In this document: piece by piece, positions 13,241-20,004 of the stretch | Layout of the letters: each line of letters starts with the position of its first letter | Position numbering within the stretch: the stretch's first letter is position 1 | From: a virus | DNA: 25,974 nucleotides | Reading direction: 5' to 3' (one strand) | Virus record (IMG/VR): IMGVR_UViG_3300019751_000010 | Location: 1 to 25,974 of that record | Program-made: the position numbers and the translations under genes | The notes under the pieces: model-generated | What the model was told of the DNA's origin: nothing | The model's input: only the letters and a program-made list of their open reading frames with translations | Databases searched by the model: none

Positions 13241-13611
13241 TTTATTTTCGAACATATCCTTGAAGCGATCAAAGCTTTCGTGCCAGAATCCTTCACTAAT
13301 TTAGACCTTGAACAGATGTATGTTACTCTTTCACTGTCCGACTTTCGGATGTAGATGTTGACATCCATCCTACTCAAATACTTTACTCTCACAACTCTTT
13401 GTGCAATTGCAAAGGGGACTGGATTCCATTCACTGTCCCATACGTTTATCTGGTAGTACTCAACATCTTGTCTACCATTCCACAGTTCCATCTCTGCGAC
13501 CAGAACGCTTTCAACATACGATTGATTTAGTTCTGGGTAGGTGGGTGTCCACTCGTGGGCCCTCAGACCCACTGAGCAGAACACCAAACTTAGAATCATA
13601 ACAAAGCGCAT
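13237..13611 (-). CDS. Secreted small protein, unknown
   Basis: A 124-residue protein with signal peptide MRFVMILSLVFCSVGLRA cut before H19. The mature domain (about 106 residues) is strand-rich: VEYYQINVWD, PVPFAIAQRVVRVKYL, VNIYIRK, and two Cys at 100 and 120 that could form a disulfide in the periplasm. The pattern could be an immunoglobulin-like domain as in pilus chaperones, but I see no diagnostic Arg-Lys pair or other chaperone signature, so I leave it unnamed. I recall similar phage proteins in marine myophages in the neighbourhood of other exported proteins. Coupled to the next gene by a short overlap. Confidence 0.75.
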   Translation of the reverse strand: MRFVMILSLVFCSVGLRAHEWTPTYPELNQSYVESVLVAEMELWNGRQDVEYYQINVWDSEWNPVPFAIAQRVVRVKYLSRMDVNIYIRKSDSERVTYICSRSKLVKDSGTKALIASRICSKIK

Positions 13612-13615
13612 ACTA

Positions 13616-14113
13616 TTATATAGCTATACACTCAGCTGTTACCACTGCACGATATTGTCCAGCAGGAAAAGCTTTGTCATAACCATAATTAGCAGTTGAT
13701 GCGACTTTAAACCATGTGCTTCCAGCAATAGTCAAGTCGATCTCTGTCACGTTATTGTACTCAATTTTGTCGTTGTCATAGGCAGACATACCAGCATCAG
13801 ATACTTCTGATACAGTTACCTCTCCCGTCCAATTGACCACATCATTGAGATTAGGACTCTCTGTGAATGCATCCGGTCTTGAGATGACAGCCTTGTAGTA
13901 ATCCGCTTGGATCACATCATATCTAACGATAGGCGGTACACCACCATTCGACAGATTAGTTGTCAACGTATTTGGCGTTGGGTTACCATAGACACCTTGA
14001 GTGTCTGTTGTTACTACACACTTAGAATCTACAGAGCCCATAATTGGGACTTCGGCAGCTACTGCGTTAGACAACGTAAAAATGCCTAGTAAGGCAAATA
14101 TATTTTTAAACAT
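13616..14113 (-). CDS. Secreted pilin-like protein candidate
   Basis: A 165-residue protein with signal peptide (about 1-20, MFKNIFALLGIFTLSNAVAA) and a beta-rich, Asn/Thr/Val-rich mature part. The only two mature Cys are C32 near the start and C162 near the end, a layout that would tie the two ends of a sandwich fold, as in several fimbrial or coat-type subunits. Sequence elements such as STWFKVASTANYGYDKAFPAGQYRAVV near the C-terminus recall such domains, but the homology is not certain. AGGAG lies eight bases before ATG 14113. It could be the extracellular subunit of the cassette. Confidence 0.75.
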   Translation of the reverse strand: MFKNIFALLGIFTLSNAVAAEVPIMGSVDSKCVVTTDTQGVYGNPTPNTLTTNLSNGGVPPIVRYDVIQADYYKAVISRPDAFTESPNLNDVVNWTGEVTVSEVSDAGMSAYDNDKIEYNNVTEIDLTIAGSTWFKVASTANYGYDKAFPAGQYRAVVTAECIAI

Positions 14114-14139
14114 TATAGTGCTCCTATGTAAAATGTTTT

Positions 14140-15006
14140 TTATTTTTCATACTGTAGATTCACTAACTCTTGATGTAATAACTGTTGAGCGAGATTTTGT
14201 CTCCGTAACCTTTTATTGTCTAGAAGACTTGCATCTTTCAAAACAACAGTCTCTTCATATTTCGAGTCCGGAAGAACGTCAAAGTAATTAACCGGAATAT
14301 AATTCTGAGCCATCAATGACGTATGTTTACGTAATGATTCAGAGGCCAACAAAGAGTTGTTAACCGTACCCAAAATCTTCTCCAATCTCATGTCTTCTAT
14401 TTCTTCTTCCGACATCATTTTACGACGATCTCTATCTTCTTCATCTTCATCACGTGGTTCCCAATCCTCTTCTAGTTCTTTCTGAACCCACTGATCGTCT
14501 AGTGGATCATAAATCTCTATCTCCGGAATTTCCGGAACAGGCGGGATGTAGTCAGGGCAAGATGGGTCTGTAGTAACACCGAAACACGTATCGTAAGAAT
14601 AATTGTACAATACAGTGGCGTCCTCTACCGAACCTTCCCCTTCTACTTCAATCGACCCATCTCCCCAATACTCAAGCGGTATTGAATTAACGGGTACGAG
14701 TTTATTAATTGAGTTGCCAGGCAACCCACTCCAGTCATCTGCGTTCCTAAAGATATAACCACCATTGATGGCATCTTCGTTTTGAACATAAACAACCATA
14801 TCATCTTCTGCATTCTTTACCGTAGTATAACGGTATACGATTCCATTGACAGTCAATCCCGCATTCTGAGGCAGGATATTAGTCATTACCCAATTAAGAC
14901 CGAGTGCGGCCGCATTGGTTGAGGTTTCGTTTACTTGTTCAGAGTAAGAGTAGGACGAGCAGACTAGCAACGCCAGCACCGCCCAATAGTGTCTTGTTTT
15001 GATCAC
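14140..15006 (-). CDS. Secreted acidic protein with Pro-rich linker
   Basis: A 288-residue protein. The start is GTG 15006 with AGGAG seven bases upstream. The N-terminus MIKTRHYWAVLALLVCSSYSYSEQ is a signal peptide (cleavage near 22). The mature part has a beta-rich domain (about 30-150, with YRYTTVKN, MVVYVQNED, GYIFRN), two Cys near 144 and 153, a Pro-rich linker (DYIPPVPEIPEIEIYDP), a very acidic helix (about 170-215) and a C-terminal basic/helical tail. Its first 68 bases overlap the end of the upstream gene in another frame. No family recognised; the build suggests an extracellular or outer-membrane-attached protein. Confidence 0.75.
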   Translation of the reverse strand: MIKTRHYWAVLALLVCSSYSYSEQVNETSTNAAALGLNWVMTNILPQNAGLTVNGIVYRYTTVKNAEDDMVVYVQNEDAINGGYIFRNADDWSGLPGNSINKLVPVNSIPLEYWGDGSIEVEGEGSVEDATVLYNYSYDTCFGVTTDPSCPDYIPPVPEIPEIEIYDPLDDQWVQKELEEDWEPRDEDEEDRDRRKMMSEEEIEDMRLEKILGTVNNSLLASESLRKHTSLMAQNYIPVNYFDVLPDSKYEETVVLKDASLLDNKRLRRQNLAQQLLHQELVNLQYEK

Positions 15007-15547
15007 TCAGTGGCTCCTTTTTCTTATCTTCATCTTCAACAGGTAGATCGTCAGTATTTACTGACCATGCAGCTTTAGCTTCCTCACCTATTAGTCCGTC
15101 AAACGGACAAGGTGTACCAGCATTCATCATAGCGTCAAAAACCCGTGGGTCTTGACACATAAGAGATACTGCTGCAACTTTCATACCCATATCGAATAAT
15201 GTCTTAGAATTTTTTAATCTTTCACAGTTTTCGTCTGTTACTTGTGTGCCTGTTGAGATACCGAGTATCTGAGTCTGAATTGCACCCGCAACACCAAACG
15301 TACATAAGTCTGAGTTGGAGGTGTTGATCGTAGGGGAAATTGCTGAGGCCGGAGGCGACTTTAACACAGTTGTGGTCTTACCATTAGTAGTAACGGTAGA
15401 CTCAGTTATGATAGGTTCGATTGCAGGCGCTTCGGGTGCATCTGTGCCCCCGCTTCCGCCATCTTGAGCGTTAGCGTCTTCTGCCAGTAATCCGAAAGAG
15501 AACACACAAAGTGCAATCAAGGACAATTTGGTTATTGCGTTGTACAT
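14939..15547 (-). CDS. Secreted Cys-rich protein with C-terminal membrane anchor
   Basis: A 202-residue protein, first gene after the late-type promoter at 15581-15612. Signal peptide 1-27 (MYNAITKLSLIALCVFSFGL… ANA, cut before Q28), a Gly/Ala/Pro/Thr linker to about 65, a domain with four Cys (82, 108, 131, 147) with segments NSDLCTFGVAGAIQTQILG, DENCERL, MCQDPRVFDAMM and GTPCPFDG, an acidic spacer, and a hydrophobic C-terminus (LLGGAGVASLLVLLLL) ending at the last residue, as in a tail anchor. I recall the four-Cys domain from unnamed proteins of marine phages. The two pairs of Cys suggest disulfides, so the domain should be periplasmic or outside. The start codon ATG 15547 has no good ribosome binding site. 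Confidence 0.8.
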   Translation of the reverse strand: MYNAITKLSLIALCVFSFGLLAEDANAQDGGSGGTDAPEAPAIEPIITESTVTTNGKTTTVLKSPPASAISPTINTSNSDLCTFGVAGAIQTQILGISTGTQVTDENCERLKNSKTLFDMGMKVAAVSLMCQDPRVFDAMMNAGTPCPFDGLIGEEAKAAWSVNTDDLPVEDEDKKKEPLSDQNKTLLGGAGVASLLVLLLL

Positions 15548-15580
15548 ATTATACCCATTGAAAATAATTCATATCAAGGG

Positions 15581-15612
15581 TATTTATACAAGTAGTTATC
15601 TCAAAGCGTCAA
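15581..15612 (-). promoter_or_regulatory. T4-type late promoter overlapping a sigma70-like promoter
   Basis: On the minus strand TATAAATA (15588-15581) matches the T4 late octamer exactly, 34 bases before the first gene of the secreted cassette. The same bases give a sigma70-like TTGACG (15612-15607), 18 bases, TATAAA (15588-15583). The 82-base gap contains no gene. Confidence 0.65.
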
Positions 15613-15621
15613 TTAATTGAC
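15608..15621. repeat. 14-bp perfect palindrome at the cassette promoter
   Basis: GTCAATTAATTGAC (15608-15621) is an exact palindrome overlapping the -35 region of the promoter at 15581-15612, just after the stop of the 102-residue gene. Position and symmetry are what is expected of an operator for a dimeric repressor, or of a short stem in the transcript. No regulator is identified. Confidence 0.5.
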
Positions 15622-15629
15622 AGCTAAAA

Positions 15630-15938
15630 TTAGATTCTTTCGGGAATAGTTGCATCTAAGAAATCCAGTTCCTTACCCCTACGGTGATACTCTCCACAGA
15701 CAGCTTCAAACTCTTCCCACATTTCTTGGAATCTTAGATCAGTCAATTCTTTTGTTCCAAGCAAAAGGTTTGCTATCTTATCCGCATGTTCAGCTGCGAG
15801 AGGAAGATTATCAACATATCGTAAGACGCTATCGACATCATCGACTACAGTCCAAGACTTCATAATTTTATCTTCCAGTGCAGAGATGTCGGCGGTTCTA
15901 TCTTCAGCCGTTATGGTTAGACTAAATGGCATGCTCAT
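15630..15938 (-). CDS. Small helical phage protein, unknown
   Basis: A 102-residue acidic protein starting MSMPFSLTI at ATG 15938, AAGGA six bases upstream. The C-terminal half (AAEHADKIANLLLGTKELTDLRFQEMWEEFE) is helical, and resembles small conserved proteins I have seen in T4-like cyanophages with an A-D-K-I-A-N-L-L core. No function. Last gene of the long unit that starts with sugar and replication genes; a hairpin (15960-15977) separates it from the SGNH gene. Confidence 0.75.
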   Translation of the reverse strand: MSMPFSLTITAEDRTADISALEDKIMKSWTVVDDVDSVLRYVDNLPLAAEHADKIANLLLGTKELTDLRFQEMWEEFEAVCGEYHRRGKELDFLDATIPERI

Positions 15939-15959
15939 GACAATTCCTTAGTTGGTGAT

Positions 15960-15977
15960 GCGGTAATGTTTTACCGC
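15960..15977 (-). other. 7-bp hairpin between two genes
   Basis: GCGGTAA (15960-15966) and TTACCGC (15971-15977) form a perfect stem with loop TGTT, starting two bases after the stop of the SGNH-like gene. On the gene strand no T-run follows; on the opposite strand TTTT follows, but no genes there need terminating. It most likely structures the intergenic part of the message. Confidence 0.4.
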
Positions 15978-15979
15978 TT

Positions 15980-16732
15980 TTAGTAGTATTTCTGAAAAAG
16001 GTGGTGAAGTAGTTCCGCATAGTAACTGTGCGATTCTTCGCCTGGATGTCCGTTAAACTTGAGGTCTCCGATCTTTTCTCTTGAAAGTGAGTATAGATCA
16101 TCTCCGACACCCAAACCCACTCTGGAAGATTTCCTTAATCTACCGAACATATTAGATATCTTGGTGGTGTAATCTTGCCATTCGGGACGATTGGTCAGGT
16201 ATATCATTCTAATATTTTCAAGGTTTCTTTCATGGAAGACACCCTGAACCAACTTAATACCTTTAGCGTCACATAGGTCTTGGAGGGCCAACATAAACGC
16301 CAATCCGTGAATAACATCGGTCTTGTATGTCTGACATATATTATACCATTGATGCATAGCACCCCATCGTTTAGACGCTAACCAGTTAATCCTATCAGCA
16401 GAGAACTGAGTCATACAGTCACTTCTCTGTACCTTCATTTCATATTCTTTATGGTCAAGTTCGTGCGACCCTTCTGCCAACTCGTTTCTTTGCCATGCTG
16501 ACCAAAGGACAACAACGTGAGTAATGTCATCATTTTTTGCAAGAGTCTCAATTGTGTCACGGAATATCTTCTCGTTTCCGTTACCACAGGCTGCAATGTT
16601 CAAAGGTTTAACACGCAACTTTTTCGCAAGCTGATATGTGAAGGTTAATTTCTCGTGTGTAGGTGGATTGTTATAACAGCCGGGCAGTTCATCTCCCCAT
16701 ACAAAACTACATCCACATGTTAATAATTTCAT
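15980..16732 (-). CDS. SGNH-hydrolase-like protein, copy 2
   Basis: A 250-residue protein, second of two tandem paralogues. It has block-I-like CGCSFVWGDELPG (G7-C-S9), CGNGNEKI as a possible block II (about 49-56), VVVLWSAWQRNEL where the block III Asn would be, and a C-terminal GHPGEESHSYYAELL (H229, H235) matching the block V His region. S9, H229 or H235 are candidate catalytic residues. SGNH enzymes hydrolyse or transfer acyl groups on sugars, lipids or peptides; the substrate here is unknown. I recall such phage proteins as a DUF family (DUF6071-like). It shares QDLCDAKGIKLVQG with its neighbour; the start overlaps the neighbour's stop (ATGA). Confidence 0.75.
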   Translation of the reverse strand: MKLLTCGCSFVWGDELPGCYNNPPTHEKLTFTYQLAKKLRVKPLNIAACGNGNEKIFRDTIETLAKNDDITHVVVLWSAWQRNELAEGSHELDHKEYEMKVQRSDCMTQFSADRINWLASKRWGAMHQWYNICQTYKTDVIHGLAFMLALQDLCDAKGIKLVQGVFHERNLENIRMIYLTNRPEWQDYTTKISNMFGRLRKSSRVGLGVGDDLYSLSREKIGDLKFNGHPGEESHSYYAELLHHLFQKYY

Positions 16733-17562
16733 GGTGCTCCCGGCGTCATGTTAGTAAATATCTCATAGAGCATCTTTGCATAATGCGTGTGTGTATTTTC
16801 ACAAGGATGTCCTAGAGGATATATGAAACAATCTGGTCTTGATTCAGCAATACTTGTCATGTCTCTGCCGTCACCAAAACCAAGTTTACATTCAGGTCTT
16901 AAATACTTTATATAGTGTTTTATTTCCTTTGTCGCAAACGGTAGAACATCTTCTTCCATGAGAACAGCTTTGACATTCTCCCATAAAGACCAATGAATGA
17001 TTCCTTGAATTAACTTAATACCTTTAGCATCACACAAATCTTGCATTATGGTCATGTAGTTTAGATGATGGAGAACTGGAGTTGCCATGGTGTAGGCATG
17101 TTTGAACCAATTTATACAGGCCTGTTCATGTTGTATTTTCTTTTCGTCTGCCCAGTGTTCGTTCCAACCTCTTAATCCAAAACGCAAACGTCCCTGATAA
17201 TGATCTGGGATTAATTGATTCATATTGCATTCTTGGAAAATCCAAACCTGTTCGTCAGTAGGTCTGTGATCCATACTAACAATTTCGGTTCTACCCCAAC
17301 TAGACCAAATGATAACCATGTAGTCAACTTGTTTAGAGGTTTTCTGTAAGAAGGTGGTGCCTCTTCTTAGAATTTTTTGATTGGACGCACCGTTAGCCCC
17401 TAAGTTTACATAATCACGGTCTAAGTGTTCTGCTAGTTTGTGGGAGAATGTGAGATGATGATGGATAGGCGCCATAGGCCTACCCTTCTCATTGAGTCTT
17501 CTAGAGCCAGGCAGTTCATCGCCTTGGGTGAAACTATCACCATTAGTCAGTAGTATTCCCAT
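16729..17562 (-). CDS. SGNH-hydrolase-like protein, copy 1
   Basis: A 277-residue paralogue of the next gene. NGDSFTQGDELPG has the typical G-D-S nucleophile region (S10), NLGANGASNQKI (about 53-64) block II, VIIWSSWGRTE the position of block III without a clear Asn, and GHPCENTHTHYAKML near the end the block V His region (H252, H258/H260). With a true GDSF it is the more canonical of the pair; the other has GCSF. Divergence is high outside the motifs, so the duplication is old. It starts at ATG 17562 inside the end of the preceding DUF3310-like gene (20-base overlap). Modification of a surface glycan or a tail component is possible; unproven. Confidence 0.75.
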   Translation of the reverse strand: MGILLTNGDSFTQGDELPGSRRLNEKGRPMAPIHHHLTFSHKLAEHLDRDYVNLGANGASNQKILRRGTTFLQKTSKQVDYMVIIWSSWGRTEIVSMDHRPTDEQVWIFQECNMNQLIPDHYQGRLRFGLRGWNEHWADEKKIQHEQACINWFKHAYTMATPVLHHLNYMTIMQDLCDAKGIKLIQGIIHWSLWENVKAVLMEEDVLPFATKEIKHYIKYLRPECKLGFGDGRDMTSIAESRPDCFIYPLGHPCENTHTHYAKMLYEIFTNMTPGAP

Positions 17563-18010
17563 GTATTCTATCGTGCTCGAATAACATCAAAAACCCGTAA
17601 TGAATAATCTTCATTATATCTTTTCGATGATCTTCTGCTGCTCCTTTTTTACCGTAACGTCCATTGTATTTATCAACATTGCCAGAAAAGAAACCCATAC
17701 CATGACCACGATCAATGATCACTTCAGACGATTGTAGTCCGCCTTGACCATAGTGTGCACCATAGGTAGAATCGATGTAGTTCTGAAACTCTTCGATAAG
17801 TTCACCTTCACGAAATTTATATTCAATTTCTTCCATATCATAATCCAAGTTGTTGTAGTCACTATCAGTGACCGTAAATATTTCTTCACCGGATGCTCGT
17901 TGAGATTCCATTGTTTGTTTTCGTTTGATTTCGTCTAACCACGCCCGGTTCATTTCATTCCACTGTTGTGGTGTGATATCATCGATGCTGCCGTTATTTG
18001 TTTTCGCCAC
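17543..18010 (-). CDS. DUF3310-like phage protein
   Basis: A 155-residue protein. The start is probably GTG 18010 (GAGG ten bases upstream, 17-base overlap with the preceding stop); an ATG at 17953 is an alternative. The N-terminal third is acidic and disordered-looking. Residues about 85-150 carry YGQGGLQSSEVIIDRGHGMGFFSGNVDKYNGRYGKK then DIMKIIHYGFLML, the G-N-x-x-K-Y-x-x-R-x-x-K-K pattern of DUF3310 (a small phage domain, sometimes called SaV-like). Function unknown; the domain often lies in nucleotide-metabolism regions of phages. Here it separates the ANL enzyme from the SGNH pair. Confidence 0.75.
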   Translation of the reverse strand: MAKTNNGSIDDITPQQWNEMNRAWLDEIKRKQTMESQRASGEEIFTVTDSDYNNLDYDMEEIEYKFREGELIEEFQNYIDSTYGAHYGQGGLQSSEVIIDRGHGMGFFSGNVDKYNGRYGKKGAAEDHRKDIMKIIHYGFLMLFEHDRIHGNTTD

Positions 18011-19448
18011 TGTTCAAGTACCTCACTCTGTTGACTTCATATTCATCAAATCCATATTCAAACTGGTTCTTTAAAGCATGCCAGTCCCTATACCTGCTAT
18101 TTTCCAAACAGAAGGCCATCTTATCAGAAACACCTATGTCTGTCAAGCCTAATGTATCTAGCATCTTCATTTGGTGCGCTGAGGGTTCTTCGAACACTGC
18201 GAGATAGTTTAGGGCGTTCTTACGCAACAACCAGAAATTATCATGACCCAATATATGTTCTACACGTTCTTGGAATGGATGTACCTCAACAAAACCCTTG
18301 AAGATGTACTCTGCATTATCCAACTTCTCCAACTTAAACGATAGGGGATAATACTTGGTATCATTATGAGAACGAACAAAGCACACATTCTTCTGTGGAC
18401 TGTGTACTACCTCATAGTAGTTGTCCGCTATGAACCCTACACTGTCTTCAACATATGATCCTTTTATTGGTTTTACAAAAAGAGTCATACATTTGGATCG
18501 GGTCTCACCATACATAATTGCACAATTCAATTGTCTCTCATCACACAGGTCATGAAGTTCTGGTGTGATCACTCCCATAGGGGAAACGAACTCTATTCTT
18601 TTTGCTTGTTCAGGCGTAATATCTCTAGTACAAACTTCCAAGGTTTCTACATTCTTGAAGAAGATAACCTTTCTATCATCCATCTCAAAGACGTTCTTTA
18701 AGGCCTTACCTAGACCACCCAGTTGCCACATCTCTACCCTATCCCACCAGTTCACAAAGTAGTGTTCTGTTGAACCCATGAAAGAGGCACACGTATATGT
18801 GATGAAAGACATGCCATGCAACACATTAAAAGAATGGACACCAATAGTGTCCTTCATGTTAAACAATTTATAGTGACGATGAGCTAGACCCCAACACTCC
18901 TTGTGAGTATAATACTGGTACTCAAATCCGTCTTCGAACTGACCATCCGAATAGGTGACCCAAAGAGGATCGTCGGGTAGAACATCTGGATGATCAAACT
19001 CAATCGGTTCATTATAGTTTTCAATGTCTACAGTATCGAGGTTTATCATTTCAACCTCAACAGTATCCTCGTAATACTCTTCCTGAACTCCATCCAACAT
19101 CTTAAGTGTCAAGGAATCCCAAAATCCAAATGATGCGGGCAAGTCTGTCGCAACCATAGGAACCTTTGCTTTCGGATTCCAAGCTAAGTTAGCAGAAAAA
19201 ACCTGTGCACCTAGTTCTGCACAAGCCATAACGAGAGCGGTAGTCTTCACATTGTTCTTTGAAACACCAAGACCAACCAATTGACCCTTGCGTAGTCCAT
19301 ACTCGTTTGATAGATACGCTTTCCACTTGTCGATAACATCCCAAAAACGTTCCTTGTCATAAGGTGTTGGATCACCCAACATTTGATTCATAACGTTTCT
19401 GAGTTGAAGTTGTTCTCTGTTTTGAATCAAGTATCGATCAATAATCAT
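17994..19448 (-). CDS. Divergent ANL-superfamily adenylating enzyme (acyl-CoA-synthetase-like)
   Basis: A 484-residue protein with AGGAG six bases before ATG 19448. Residues about 35-90 (WKAYLSNEYGLRKGQLVGLGVSK … ALVMACAELGAQVFSANL) are typical for the N-terminal part of acyl-CoA synthetases and related ANL enzymes. PLWVTYSDG (161-169) stands where the A3 loop (YTSGTTG) should be but is degenerate; YYTHKECW follows, then LHGMSFITYTC (210-220) as in the family and CAIMYGETRSKCMT (309-322) at the A5 motif (YGxTE). The C-terminal third is less clear; the A8/A10 Lys is not certain. ANL enzymes activate a carboxylate with ATP to an acyl-adenylate. Degenerate A3 may mean altered chemistry or lost activity. 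Not a usual phage gene to my knowledge. Next to the SGNH pair. Confidence 0.65.
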   Translation of the reverse strand: MIIDRYLIQNREQLQLRNVMNQMLGDPTPYDKERFWDVIDKWKAYLSNEYGLRKGQLVGLGVSKNNVKTTALVMACAELGAQVFSANLAWNPKAKVPMVATDLPASFGFWDSLTLKMLDGVQEEYYEDTVEVEMINLDTVDIENYNEPIEFDHPDVLPDDPLWVTYSDGQFEDGFEYQYYTHKECWGLAHRHYKLFNMKDTIGVHSFNVLHGMSFITYTCASFMGSTEHYFVNWWDRVEMWQLGGLGKALKNVFEMDDRKVIFFKNVETLEVCTRDITPEQAKRIEFVSPMGVITPELHDLCDERQLNCAIMYGETRSKCMTLFVKPIKGSYVEDSVGFIADNYYEVVHSPQKNVCFVRSHNDTKYYPLSFKLEKLDNAEYIFKGFVEVHPFQERVEHILGHDNFWLLRKNALNYLAVFEEPSAHQMKMLDTLGLTDIGVSDKMAFCLENSRYRDWHALKNQFEYGFDEYEVNRVRYLNSGENK

Positions 19449-19780
19449 TGTCCACTCCTACCTACTTTTTCTTTACGATAAATCGCTGTAATATTTGCAC
19501 CCATCTGAGGACATACTAAAATGATATCAGGCAAACCATGATCGTCTTTCTCGCCACTTTCACCGCAGATAAAGAACGAACCACTCTTGTCTGGTTGAGT
19601 GTGAAACCAAATCTTTTTGAGTTTCTGAAACAGTGCATGTTCTTCATCGGTTAGTATGTTGTTGTAGGCTTCCTCAAGAGCAGATACCATGTAAGAAACA
19701 TCTTCAGGTTTCAACTTACCGCCATTGACCACGTGGTGATATAAACGTCTTGCTTGTGCTAGTATGGTTTGTTCAATCAT
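19445..19780 (-). CDS. Small phage protein, unknown
   Basis: A 111-residue protein; ATG 19780 (MIEQTILAQ) is preferred over an in-frame TTG 12 bases upstream because it overlaps the preceding stop by eight bases and follows a GGA site. Helical N-terminal half (about 1-55), then strand segments KIWFHTQPDKSGSFFICG and DIILVCPQMGANITAIYRKE. Two Cys, no signal. It is coupled by ATGA to the ANL gene and may work with it, but no family is recognised. Confidence 0.7.
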   Translation of the reverse strand: MIEQTILAQARRLYHHVVNGGKLKPEDVSYMVSALEEAYNNILTDEEHALFQKLKKIWFHTQPDKSGSFFICGESGEKDDHGLPDIILVCPQMGANITAIYRKEKVGRSGQ

Positions 19781-19988
19781 ATTCAATTCCAAGGTGTTCG
19801 CCTTTATTAAAATGATAGCCCATTGATTTCATAAAAGTTTCTAGTACTTCAATCATCTCATCTTTGCTCAAATCTTTTTCCATTACGTCAATGGTGATTC
19901 GTGTATTAGTTGAACTTTTATCTTCGTATGGATTACAAATTAATGTAATATACGGTTTATCTGTTGCTAATTTTGCATTTAACACCAT
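19773..19988 (-). CDS. Small phage protein, unknown
   Basis: A 71-residue acidic protein with pattern strand (YITLICNPYE), strand (TRITIDVMEK), helix (KDEMIEVLETFMKSMGYHF). A compact alpha/beta unit, function unknown. The start is ATG 19988 and the stop overlaps the next gene by eight bases. Typical small accessory gene of the block. Confidence 0.7.
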   Translation of the reverse strand: MVLNAKLATDKPYITLICNPYEDKSSTNTRITIDVMEKDLSKDEMIEVLETFMKSMGYHFNKGEHLGIEYD

Positions 19989-20004
19989 TTAACTCCTAAT
20001 AATA

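Noticed and set aside
11908-15547. Curli (CsgA-G) operon
   Set aside because: Exported proteins suggested it, but no CsgG lipoprotein domain, curlin repeats or CsgE/F signature are visible.
15960-15981. Intrinsic terminator on the plus strand (stem followed by TTTT)
   Set aside because: No plus-strand genes exist here; on the transcribed strand the stem is not followed by T.
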